Source: Sphingomonas sediminicola (GTDB taxonomy: Bacteria > Pseudomonadota > Alphaproteobacteria > Sphingomonadales > Sphingomonadaceae). From it: 64,000 bases of DNA. Position 1 is the stretch's first letter. The number at the start of each line of letters is the position of its first letter. Where the stretch lies: assembly GCF_014489515.1 (NCBI RefSeq), contig NZ_CP060782.1, positions 1,240,001-1,304,000 of the forward strand. Direction: 5' to 3'. Shown here piece by piece: positions 1 through 7,380 of the stretch. The notes below the pieces were generated by a model. That model was not told where the DNA came from. It searched no databases and was given only the letters and a program-made list of their open reading frames with translations. Made by a program: the position numbers and the translations under genes.

Positions 1-1507
1 GGACTGGGACCGATGGACGCGTCTCGCCGATTTGCTGCGCAAGCTGGGCTCCATCCATCCGCGGCATTTTGTAGTCAGTAATCACGACGTCGACTTCCAG
101 ACCCTGACGGAGTTGCTCCAAGGCTTCGACGCCGCTTCCAACGTCGGTCACCCTGTGGCCGAGCTCACGAACCATTTCCGCCGTTGCAAACCGGACGAGA
201 TCCTCGTCGTCGACGAGGAGTACCGACAGCTTGCGCTGGCTGGGTCGCGACGTGCCGGCGGAGGGAATATCCGTCTCGGAGGCCTGCTCGGCCGCGATCG
301 GGAAGTAGAGATCGACGGACGTCCCCTCGCCCAGTTCGCTGGAGATGGAAAATCCACCACCCAGCTGGGCGGCAAGACCATGAACCATCGACAAGCCGAG
401 CCCGGTCCCTCGTCCAACCTCCTTGGTAGAATAGAACGGCTCGATCGCGCGGGCGAGCGTGTCGCCGGACATGCCGCAACCGTCGTCGATGACCGACAGC
501 CGAACATAATCGCCTGGCGCCAGCATGGGGACTTCGCCTGCGCGCACAGACTCCTGTCGAAGAGCGATCGTAAGATGGCCGCCGTCGGGCATGGCGTCAC
601 GCGCGTTCACGCAAAGGTTCAGGATCGCGAGTTCGAGCTGGTTCGGGTCGACGACGGCGCCCGGAAGCTCAGCCTCATGCTCGAAACGAATTTCAATGGT
701 CGGACCGATTGAGCTCGCAATAAGGTCGCGCATTCCCGTGATCAGACGAACGATGTCCACCGCCTCGGTCTGCAGCGTCTGACGCCGCGCAAAGCCAAGC
801 AACCGTTGAACAAGCGTCTTGGCCCGGTCCGCCGCTTTCAGCGCATTGCCAAGAAGCCTCGCCGAGCGAGGGTCCGTATCGCCATATTGCTTGTGAAGAA
901 TATCGAGGGCGCCGGTGATCGGAGTGAGCAGATTGTTGAAGTCGTGCGCCACTCCGCCCGTCAACTGGCCCAAGGTTTCCAGCTTCTGCACTTCATGCAG
1001 CTGGGCCACGGCCGCTTCATGCTCGGCCGTGCGTTCCTCGACCCGGCGCTCCAAATCCTTGGCCAGGTCATTGAGCTCCTTGAGCCTTGCACGCGCTTCA
1101 TATTGCCTGCGCCGCCCCCTGAGTGCGGACTGGGCCAGGCTGACCAGAGTCGTCGGGTGGAACGGCCGCTCCAGGAACGTGGCGTTGCCCAGCAACTCCA
1201 GATAGCGGGCGGCCGACGGGTTTCGCTCGAGCCCGCCACCGCGCCGCGTCAACAGGACGAACGGAAAGTCGGACCATTCCTCCTGACCCGCGATCCAGTC
1301 AGACAGGCCATGAAGAGGCGAACCAGCCAACGCCTCCTCCGTTACGATTGCGAAACCGGCGCCGGCATCCAGATTGGCGATCAGTTCGCCGAGGTCGCCG
1401 ACGATCTGGCTTCGCAATCGAGCCTCGTGCAGCATCGCGGCCGCTACCGCAGCATCACGCCCCTGCGGAGCCAGTATCAGAGCTCGTTCCGAGAGGTGTG
1501 GAATCAT
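1..1507 (-). CDS. Hybrid sensor histidine kinase / response regulator (3' end beyond window)
   Basis: Reading the minus strand from ATG at 1507 gives an open frame of about 502 codons that leaves the window at base 1. Domains in order: a degenerate receiver-like N-terminus (about residues 1-130, with no obvious phospho-acceptor triad), a short coiled linker containing RVEERTAEHEAAV, a HisKA-type H box with GGVAHDFNNLLTPI (His near residue 185), an HATPase_c domain with the N box NLCVNARDAMPDGG and the G2 box GRGTGLGLSMVHG, then a C-terminal receiver starting VLLVDDEDLV with the acceptor region VVITDYKMPRMDG. No membrane segment is visible, so it is probably cytoplasmic. The start ATG overlaps the stop of the upstream KaiC-like gene (ATGA), which implies translational coupling and a shared signalling role. 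Confidence 0.9.
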   Translation of the reverse strand, partial: MIPHLSERALILAPQGRDAAVAAAMLHEARLRSQIVGDLGELIANLDAGAGFAIVTEEALAGSPLHGLSDWIAGQEEWSDFPFVLLTRRGGGLERNPSAARYLELLGNATFLERPFHPTTLVSLAQSALRGRRRQYEARARLKELNDLAKDLERRVEERTAEHEAAVAQLHEVQKLETLGQLTGGVAHDFNNLLTPITGALDILHKQYGDTDPRSARLLGNALKAADRAKTLVQRLLGFARRQTLQTEAVDIVRLITGMRDLIASSIGPTIEIRFEHEAELPGAVVDPNQLELAILNLCVNARDAMPDGGHLTIALRQESVRAGEVPMLAPGDYVRLSVIDDGCGMSGDTLARAIEPFYSTKEVGRGTGLGLSMVHGLAAQLGGGFSISSELGEGTSVDLYFPIAAEQASETDIPSAGTSRPSQRKLSVLLVDDEDLVRFATAEMVRELGHRVTDVGSGVEALEQLRQGLEVDVVITDYKMPRMDGAQLAQQIGETRPSVPV

Positions 1508-2991
1508 ACTGTAGCGGGCTCGAGCAACGATTCCCCTTTGCCGACGAGCTCAGGGACGCCGCGAAGCACGCCCTGGAAGTTCATCAGTGGCTCACCCAGT
1601 GTGATTCCCTCGCTGCCGATGCGATATTCGCGGATCGTATCTTCGTGGGCGCTCGTGCGCTTCTTGATTACCGAGATGGCGCGCCGAACCCGCCCGCGCG
1701 CTTCGAAATAGCGAAGCAGGATGACCGTGTCGGCGAGGTAGGTCACATCGACCGGCGACTTCATGTCGCCGACCAGCCCATGCTGGGCCACGGTCAGGAA
1801 TGTCGAGGCGCCCTTGCGGTTCAGATACTGGAGCAGCTCGTGCATGTGCAGGATGAGCGACTGCTCCTCCGGCATCGCCGCCTGGTATCCGTTGAGGCTG
1901 TCGATGACGACGGTTCGCGCGCCGCTGTCTTCGACGCAGTACCGAACGCGCTCGGAAAGCTCGCCCGGCGTCAACTCCGCCGCATCCACCTGCTCGATCA
2001 ACAGCCGCTCGCTGTCGACCATTGCCTGAAGGTCGATCCCGAGCCCTTTGGCGCGTTCGAACAACAGCCCGAGTTCCTCGTCGAACACGAACATCGCGGC
2101 CCGCTCGCCGCGGCTCAACGCGCCGACGACGAAATTGAGCGCCAGCAGGGACTTCCCGGTGCCGGCCGGGCCCAGGATCAGCGTGCTGGAGCCGCGCTCC
2201 ACGCCGCCGCCCAGCAGCGCATTCAGCTCCGCGGACCTGCTCGGGACAACCTCGCGCTTGAATGGCCGGCGATGCTCCGACGACACCAGCCGTGGGAACA
2301 CGCGCACCCCGCCGGTGTCGATGACGAAGTCGTGATTGCCGCCGCGATACCTTTGTCCGCGATACTTGATGACGCGAAGCCGGCGGCGTTCCGCTCCATA
2401 TTCGGGCGAGAGCTCCTCCAGGCGGATGACGCCATGCGCGACGCTGTGCATCGTGCGGTCGTTGGCCTCGCTCGAAAGGTCGTCGAGCATCAGCACGGTC
2501 GCGCCGCTTCGGGCGAAATAATGCTTCAGCGCCAGGATCTGGCGGCGATACCGAAGCGAGGATTGCGCCAGCAGGCGAATCTCCGACAGGCTGTCGAGAA
2601 CCACCCGCTTCGGCTTCACATTCTCGAACGATTCGAAAATGCGCTTGGTCGTCTCACCAAGTTCCAGGTCGGAGGAATAAAGCAGGCTCTGCTGCTGGTC
2701 CTCGTCGAGCAGGCTCTCAGGCGGCACCAGCTCGAAGATGTCGATGCCCTCCAGCGACCACCCGTGCGACGCGGCGCTGGCGCGAAGCTCGTCCTCCGTT
2801 TCGGACAAAGTGATGTAGAGCGCGCTTTCCCCGGCGGCGGCGCCGGCCATGAGGAATTGCGTGGCAATCGTCGTCTTGCCCGTGCCCGGGCTTCCTTCCA
2901 GCAGGAACAAGCGGCCTCGGGAAAGGCCTCCCGCGGTGATATCGTCCAGTCCCTGCACGCCCAATTGGGCTTTCTGCTCGGCCTCCGCCAA
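1504..2991 (-). CDS. KaiC-like two-domain RecA/RAD55-family ATPase
   Basis: 495 residues with two tandem RecA-like KaiC domains. The first P-loop is GSPGTGKT (33-40) and the second GPAGTGKS near residue 255, followed by FDEEL as the likely catalytic acidic pair. The region equivalent to the KaiC CII autophosphorylation loop reads DVTYLADT (about 415-422), so a Thr-Tyr pair sits where cyanobacterial KaiC has Ser-Thr. The C-terminus (MNFQGVLRGVPEL) resembles the KaiC tail. Proteins of this type occur without kaiA/kaiB in many non-cyanobacteria, and none is visible here. It overlaps the downstream hybrid kinase by 4 bases, so the pair is probably one signalling unit. A circadian role cannot be inferred. 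Confidence 0.9.
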   Translation of the reverse strand: MAEAEQKAQLGVQGLDDITAGGLSRGRLFLLEGSPGTGKTTIATQFLMAGAAAGESALYITLSETEDELRASAASHGWSLEGIDIFELVPPESLLDEDQQQSLLYSSDLELGETTKRIFESFENVKPKRVVLDSLSEIRLLAQSSLRYRRQILALKHYFARSGATVLMLDDLSSEANDRTMHSVAHGVIRLEELSPEYGAERRRLRVIKYRGQRYRGGNHDFVIDTGGVRVFPRLVSSEHRRPFKREVVPSRSAELNALLGGGVERGSSTLILGPAGTGKSLLALNFVVGALSRGERAAMFVFDEELGLLFERAKGLGIDLQAMVDSERLLIEQVDAAELTPGELSERVRYCVEDSGARTVVIDSLNGYQAAMPEEQSLILHMHELLQYLNRKGASTFLTVAQHGLVGDMKSPVDVTYLADTVILLRYFEARGRVRRAISVIKKRTSAHEDTIREYRIGSEGITLGEPLMNFQGVLRGVPELVGKGESLLEPATV

Positions 2992-3026
2992 GTGACGTCT
3001 CCAATTCTCGTTTCGGGATCAACCCT

Positions 3027-3197
3027 TTGACCACATACAACCCCCACACCCGCAATTCGTTTCGCCGGGCGCACGATCGAGCAGATGATGTCACGCGGGT
3101 CGACACGGCGCTTAAGAAAGCCGTGACGCGCATGCTGGCGTCCCCAACTCCCCGCGAAGAACGCGCGCTCCGCATGCGTGCTCGCGGCGCGGCTTAG
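3027..3197 (+). CDS. Possible small basic protein (56 aa), unsupported by homology
   Basis: In the roughly 300-base gap between the KaiC-like gene and the TonB-like gene, one plus-strand frame stays open from TTG at 3027 to TAG at 3197. It would encode a charged, Arg-rich peptide containing ALKKAVTRMLASPTPREERA. The start is weak: there is no ATG and no convincing Shine-Dalgarno sequence. I do not recognise the product. The frame could be chance in GC-rich DNA, and the rest of the gap (2992-3298) probably holds the promoter of the minus-strand kaiC-kinase pair. Confidence 0.22.
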   Translation: MTTYNPHTRNSFRRAHDRADDVTRVDTALKKAVTRMLASPTPREERALRMRARGAA

Positions 3198-3298
3198 GAA
3201 ATCAACCGCCATTCTGCTCGCCCGAGCGACTTTCACTCGCGGTTCAACTTCGCTCGGGCTAGTGGCGTTCTTCGCGACGCTGAAACCAAGACCAGATC

Positions 3299-4036
3299 CT
3301 GTCCACCTATCGCCTCCGCTCCGCGTATGACGAGACGCCGCTTCGACGCCGCGCGTCCGGAATCGCGCTCGCGGTCGCGATCAACGTGGTGCTCATCATC
3401 GTATTGCTGGGGATCGGCGCCCTGCGCTCTGGCCCGCCACTGAAGCCATCCGACGCACTGATCGTGAACCTCGTGCCCGAATCGAGCGGAGCGTCGAGCA
3501 AAGCCGAGAAGGCGGAGAGGCCGAAACCCACGGCGCAAATCACCCCGCCCCGTCCCCGCCTACCCCACGTCCTTCCGATCAAGCCCCCCATCCCCGATGA
3601 ACGCCCACTCGACCTCATTCCAATGACCAAGGAAGAACTGGCGGCGGCGGAAATCACTCGGCTTCCGAAGGCCGTGGGCTCCGGATCGGGCTCGGGCGGT
3701 GCCGGCGATTCGCGGACGGTCGGCCGTGGCCCGAACGGCGAAGTACTCTACGCCGCCGAATGGGCTCGCGAACCGACCTCCGCCGAGCTTCGCGGTTACC
3801 TCCCCCGCAACGCTCCGGATGGTTACGGCCTGATCGCCTGCAGAACCCTTCCGCAGAACCGTGTCGATGACTGCATCGAGCTGGGCCAGTCGCCGCGCGG
3901 CTCTCACCTGGCGAGCGCGGTCCGGCAGGCCGCCTGGCAGTTCCGGGTAAGGCCGCCCCGCAAGAATGGGAAGGAGCTGATCGGCGAGTGGGTGCAGATC
4001 CGCATCGACTACGAAACGACCATCATCCAGCAGTGA
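3299..4036 (+). CDS. TonB-like single-pass membrane protein
   Basis: The open frame runs from a stop at 3281 to TGA at 4036. Near its start comes a basic stretch (TPLRRRASG) followed by a hydrophobic segment (IALAVAINVVLIIVLLGIGAL), then a Pro-rich spacer (PTAQITPPRPRLP, PIKPPIPDERPLD) and a C-terminal domain ending GEWVQIRIDYETT. That is the layout of TonB-like energy transducers: cytoplasmic tip, one membrane helix, periplasmic Pro-rich arm and C-terminal domain. No ATG precedes the membrane helix. Candidates are CTG at 3299, which keeps the whole helix, or GTG at 3386, which would cut into it. I give the longer form. The membrane-helix pattern and C-terminal resemblance are seen; TonB function is inferred. 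Confidence 0.65.
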   Translation: MSTYRLRSAYDETPLRRRASGIALAVAINVVLIIVLLGIGALRSGPPLKPSDALIVNLVPESSGASSKAEKAERPKPTAQITPPRPRLPHVLPIKPPIPDERPLDLIPMTKEELAAAEITRLPKAVGSGSGSGGAGDSRTVGRGPNGEVLYAAEWAREPTSAELRGYLPRNAPDGYGLIACRTLPQNRVDDCIELGQSPRGSHLASAVRQAAWQFRVRPPRKNGKELIGEWVQIRIDYETTIIQQ

Positions 4037-4158
4037 TTCAGCCTTCGTTTCGCTGGCGTTCACATAGGACGGGCCGACGCGAGCGAGCCGTCAGGCCGTG
4101 CAACGCTTCGGGACTCAGGTCCGTTCTCACCGTCAAGATCCGAAGGAGGGATCAGATA

Positions 4159-4571
4159 ATGAGAACATATGTCCTGATGTCCGCCCTGGCCCTCGGCGCC
4201 GCAGGAATGGTCGCCGCCGTCCCCGCCGATGCACAGCAGCGCCATCACGGCGGCTCCTCCTGGCGCACCATCGGCTACAAGACCGTCAGCGGGGGCGTCG
4301 ACACCGACCGGATTTCCGTCCAGGGCCATGCCCTTTATCGCCAGGTTCGCCTGTGCGTCTTCAACGCACCGATCGTCATGCGCGACTTCGACGTCCGCTT
4401 CGAGAATGGCGGGCATCAGGACGTCCGCGTCCGCCAGCGCATCGGCGCTGGCGCCTGCACTCGCAACATCGACCTCGCCGGCAACCGCGGGACATCGAGA
4501 CCGTGCGCCTGAAATATTCGCCGATCCGCCGCGGCTGGACCCGTCCTCTCGTCCGCGTCCAGGCCCGATAA
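4159..4571 (+). CDS. DUF2541-like exported protein (frame interrupted)
   Basis: AAGGAGGG ends 8 bases before ATG 4159. The product has a signal peptide (MRTYVLMSALALGAAGMVAA, cleavage near ADAQ) and a small domain with VRLCVFNAPIVMRDFDVRF, GGHQDVRVRQRIGAG and TRNIDLAGNR, typical of DUF2541 exported proteins. As read, the frame ends early at 4512 after NRGTSRPCA. Adding one G to the GGG run at 4489-4491 restores NRGDIETVRLKYSPI and a natural end at 4571 (LVRVQAR). I therefore treat 4159-4571 as one gene of about 137 codons with a single-base deletion. The function of the family is not established. Confidence 0.75.
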
Positions 4572-4698
4572 GCCAGTCGAAATATGAGGATTTCGGTAAC
4601 CAATTGCTTTGGTACCAGCTTAAGCGGTGACCGGTAAATAAGGTCCTCAGCAGCGTTGCCCCGGCGTTTTTTGGAGCGGCTCTGCCGGAACGACTAGA

Positions 4699-4760
4699 GA
4701 AGCCCTGCCCCACCCTTCGCCTTCCCCAGAGGGCAGGGCTTCCACCTCCTCCCAGATCAG
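4699..4760. repeat. Duplicated hairpin element, copy 1
   Basis: An inverted repeat with arms AAGCCCTGCC and GGCAGGGCTT flanks a loop reading CACCCTTCGCCTTCCCCAGAG. It extends to CCCAGATCAG and touches the stop codon of the GNAT gene. A near-identical copy lies at 5440-5499, next to the stop of the following gene. There is no T-run after either arm, so it is a stable 3' end structure rather than a classical intrinsic terminator. It may be a REP-like palindrome. Confidence 0.8.
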
Positions 4761-5290
4761 ATATTCGGCGGCTCGCTCGACCCTTCCCCGAGCGCGATCT
4801 GCATGTAGACGCTGTCGAGCCAACGCCCATGCTTCCAGCCAACCGCATGCAGCCTGCCGACTTCACGGAAGCCGCAGCCAGCATGAAGCCGGATCGATGC
4901 CGGCTCCGCTCCGCCGATCACCGCGGCCATCTGCCGGAAGCCAAAAGCCTCCGCCCTCCGCAGAAGCTCCTGCAGCAGCCCTTTTCCAATTCCACGGCCC
5001 TGCCAATCCGGATGGACATAAATGCTGTCCTCGCAAGTCCAGGCATATGCCGCCCGGTCGCGAAATTGCGTGACGTAGGCATAGGCGACGACGGACCCAC
5101 CCTCATCGGCGACAATGAACGGCCAGCTCGCACCGATGATGCGGCGGATCTTCGCACTAGTCTCGTCTACTGATGGAGCACCAATGTCGTACGATGCTGT
5201 GCCATGAGCAACGTGGTGCGCATAGATTGCGGCGATCGCTTCTGCGTCTTCCTCTGTCACATCGCGGATCATGGCGGCGGTTGGTTGCAC
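4757..5290 (-). CDS. GNAT family N-acetyltransferase (phosphinothricin/MnaT type)
   Basis: 177 residues from GTG 5290, or 171 from ATG 5272 (MIRDVTEED). The GTG has an AGGA 4 bases upstream; the ATG matches the family's usual beginning. Motifs: MIRDVTEEDAEAIAAIYAHH at the N-terminus, the acetyl-CoA loop HPDWQGRGIGKGLL (Q/RxxGxG/A type), and a C-terminal block with GFREVGRLHAVGWKHGRW, LDSVYMQ. These match the Pat/YncA group, which acetylates phosphinothricin, methionine sulfoximine or related amino acids. The substrate here is not determined. The gene ends inside copy 1 of the duplicated hairpin and shares orientation with the following flavin-type gene, with about 200 bases between them. Confidence 0.88.
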   Translation of the reverse strand: MQPTAAMIRDVTEEDAEAIAAIYAHHVAHGTASYDIGAPSVDETSAKIRRIIGASWPFIVADEGGSVVAYAYVTQFRDRAAYAWTCEDSIYVHPDWQGRGIGKGLLQELLRRAEAFGFRQMAAVIGGAEPASIRLHAGCGFREVGRLHAVGWKHGRWLDSVYMQIALGEGSSEPPNI

Positions 5291-5439
5291 CGCATCCTGA
5301 CTTCATCAACGTGAGGAATTGACCAAGCCGTTAACCGTCATCCTTCGGACAGGCTTAAGGCTGGAAGAGTAAATATCGAATTCTGTCCTGATAACGCTCC
5401 TCCCCTTGCGAGGTCAGGACCAGTGGACACAGCGTCAGG

Positions 5440-5499
5440 GAAGCCCTGCCCGACCCTTCGCCTTCCCCAGAGGCAGGGCTTCCACTCTCCCCAGATCAG
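5440..5499. repeat. Duplicated hairpin element, copy 2
   Basis: Same arms (AAGCCCTGCC / GGCAGGGCTT) and loop as the element at 4699-4760, differing by a C/G change and one- or two-base indels, and again ending CCCCAGATCAG at the stop codon of a minus-strand gene (5496). It is the only clear dispersed repeat I noticed in the window. Confidence 0.8.
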
Positions 5500-5948
5500 G
5501 CAGTGGCCCGCTCCTTCAGCGCGATCTCACCGGAATCATAACCATCCCAATAGTGCAGACGCTCCGCGACAACCTTGATGAGCGTAAGACCTCGGGTGTC
5601 GATGCCCTGCTTGAACCAGGCGTCGAGGTCCTTCGTCCAATGCTCGGCGAACTCCGCTTTGTCCTGGATCAGCTCTGCCCGGCCTTCGACAGTGATAAAG
5701 AAGGGCTTCATCCCAAGCATTCCGGACTTCGCCTGGTAAGTCAGCCCGACATTCGGATCGCGGCGAATGTCGCTTACCGTCCGTGAGTCTTCACAGGTGA
5801 AAAAGAAGCTGTCGCCGTCATAATCGACCTGGCGGTTATTGCTCATCGGCCGACCCGCGACCGCGCCGCCGTCCGTGCGGGTCGAAAGCACCGCGAAATC
5901 GATGTCGCGCATTTTCTCGGAAATGTCGGTCAGGCTTAGGTCGGCCAT
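5496..5948 (-). CDS. Pyridoxamine 5'-phosphate oxidase family protein (general stress protein 26-like)
   Basis: 150 residues. The start is ATG 5948 (MADLSLTD): AGGAG lies 7 bases upstream, whereas the earlier in-frame ATG at 5954 is only 1 base from it. The sequence has the split-barrel flavin-binding pattern: DFAVLSTRTDGGAVAGRPM, DGDSFFFTCEDSRTVSDI and PNVGLTYQAKSG. C-terminal RLHYWDG is a common ending in this stress-protein subgroup. It probably binds FMN or a deazaflavin. The physiological substrate is unknown. The stop codon sits at the edge of hairpin copy 2. Confidence 0.88.
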   Translation of the reverse strand: MADLSLTDISEKMRDIDFAVLSTRTDGGAVAGRPMSNNRQVDYDGDSFFFTCEDSRTVSDIRRDPNVGLTYQAKSGMLGMKPFFITVEGRAELIQDKAEFAEHWTKDLDAWFKQGIDTRGLTLIKVVAERLHYWDGYDSGEIALKERATA

Positions 5949-6212
5949 ATCCATGCTCCTGTCTGTTTGTTGACGGTCAAACGCAGGAATGGCGGCAGAC
6001 GGTCCGGCTTACGGCAGAAAGCCCGTAGGCCCCGCACCAAGGTTCGTGGATTTTCCCAACATTGGGGCTGCAGCCCGTGACGAGGACGTCCTCAGTTGCT
6101 CATCATTCTAATGAAAATCCCGTTAAACGGCCATTTTCCAGCTCTGGCATGCGCCTTGCTTATTCCAGTGCATCAAGAAAGGCCGATGGCCACACGCAAT
6201 AAGGAAAGTTCG

Positions 6213-6539
6213 ATGCACGACACTCAGTACGCCGCCAACGAAGTCGACAATTCCGAGCCGGGCCAGCCTGAGCGTCTGTTCGGGATCTGCCAGGCGGTCG
6301 GCGATCATCTGGGTTTCAACCCGATCTTCCTTCGCATCGGCCTGATCGGCCTACTCTTTTTCGGTCCTGCCCTGATGATCGGCGCCTATGTCGGCCTCGG
6401 CCTCATCGTCGGCGTGTCCCACCTTGTCTTCCCGAAGCCCCAGTATGCCGAAGCGACGGTCGAGGATGCCGGAATCGTCGAACTGCCGGCGCACGTCGAG
6501 TTCCATTCTCAGCCCGAGCGGGAGCTGATCGCCGCCTGA
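6213..6539 (+). CDS. PspC domain-containing membrane protein
   Basis: ATG 6213 (MHDTQYAAN) has AAGGAAAG 4 bases upstream; an in-frame ATG at 6186 is the alternative. The 108-residue product carries one PspC domain: RLFGICQAVGDHLGFNPIF, then a hydrophobic stretch LIGLLFFGPALMIGAYVGLG forming one or two helices, and an acidic tail ending SQPERELIAA. Small PspC proteins in this lineage are shorter than enterobacterial PspC and are usually encoded alone. A role in envelope stress is known for the domain but only inferred for this gene. Confidence 0.8.
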   Translation: MHDTQYAANEVDNSEPGQPERLFGICQAVGDHLGFNPIFLRIGLIGLLFFGPALMIGAYVGLGLIVGVSHLVFPKPQYAEATVEDAGIVELPAHVEFHSQPERELIAA

Positions 6540-6641
6540 CCGGTCCTTTCCGCCAATCTAACGCCGCATAAACCTCCTCTTTACGCCCTTGGGCTAGGGT
6601 CCACGGACTAGGGCTTTCGCTCCGCGTGATGAGGGAACAGA

Positions 6642-7313
6642 ATGGCGATCAATCGGTCCGTCGGCCGTTCAGCGGTCAGCGTAGCCGAAGCGCACCTCGC
6701 GCGCGTCGCCGCGGATGGATCGTCACGCCATCGCTATCTGAATGCCCTTCTCGAAGGTTCCGGCACGAACACGGCGCGCGACATCGCCGATTCAGTGCAC
6801 TTGCTCTGTGGTTTGCATGGCAGCCCACCCAGTCTCGTCGAACTCGCGCACCAAATTGCCGAAGCAGGGCCGGCCCGCGACTGGCTAGCCCGCGCCGCCG
6901 AAGGTTTCGAGCGTGAACGCCTGTTCCTTGTCCGGCTGACCTCCGCGGTCGGGCCGCTGCCGAGCACCCCTGGCGCCGCCGAGACCGAAGCGGCCATGAA
7001 CGCTCAACGCAATGCGCTGGAGATCCTCGCAACTTCCGAGCGCCGTGGATGCGCACTTGGTGCTGCCGCTGCGCTAGTCGGCGATTGGTGGCCCATCCGC
7101 CGCCTGCTGGATCGTGCCGCTGCTCGAGCCGGCGTCGATTCCCCGGCGCCCGCGCTGCCGGACGAAGCATCGGTCGTGGCGGTGATCGAAGCTGCCTCCG
7201 ACACGATGGCCAGCGAGCGAGCGCTTGGATTCGGCGGCGAGCAGCTTCTGCTCCAGCACCGCGGCCTGTTCGACCTGCTCGAGGCCCGCGCCGAAGCCCG
7301 CGGCGATTATTAA
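6642..7313 (+). CDS. Uncharacterised alpha-helical protein
   Basis: 223 residues from ATG 6642, following a short gap after the PspC gene. I do not recognise a characterised family; the composition and the layout suggest a lineage-restricted protein. It is rich in Ala, Arg, Leu and Glu with no signal peptide or membrane span. It contains motifs such as SVHLLCGLHGSPPSLVELAH, QRNALEILATSERRGCALGA and LVGDWWPIRRLLDRAA, consistent with a helical bundle. It is convergent with the chemoreceptor gene downstream. Nothing in the context points to a function. Confidence 0.75.
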   Translation: MAINRSVGRSAVSVAEAHLARVAADGSSRHRYLNALLEGSGTNTARDIADSVHLLCGLHGSPPSLVELAHQIAEAGPARDWLARAAEGFERERLFLVRLTSAVGPLPSTPGAAETEAAMNAQRNALEILATSERRGCALGAAAALVGDWWPIRRLLDRAAARAGVDSPAPALPDEASVVAVIEAASDTMASERALGFGGEQLLLQHRGLFDLLEARAEARGDY

Positions 7314-7380
7314 GAGAACGGGCCCCTGCTACGAAGCAGATGCCCACGTTATCTTCAGTTCATAATCTCGGAAGCGACGA

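Noticed and set aside
32..712. Long plus-strand frame of 226 codons at the left end
   Set aside because: It is the antisense of a well-matched histidine kinase ATPase/receiver region and shows no protein family features.
1348..3030. 560-codon plus-strand frame
   Set aside because: Antisense to the KaiC-like gene, whose minus-strand product carries both P-loops. The plus frame is His/Arg/Gln-rich as expected of a shadow.
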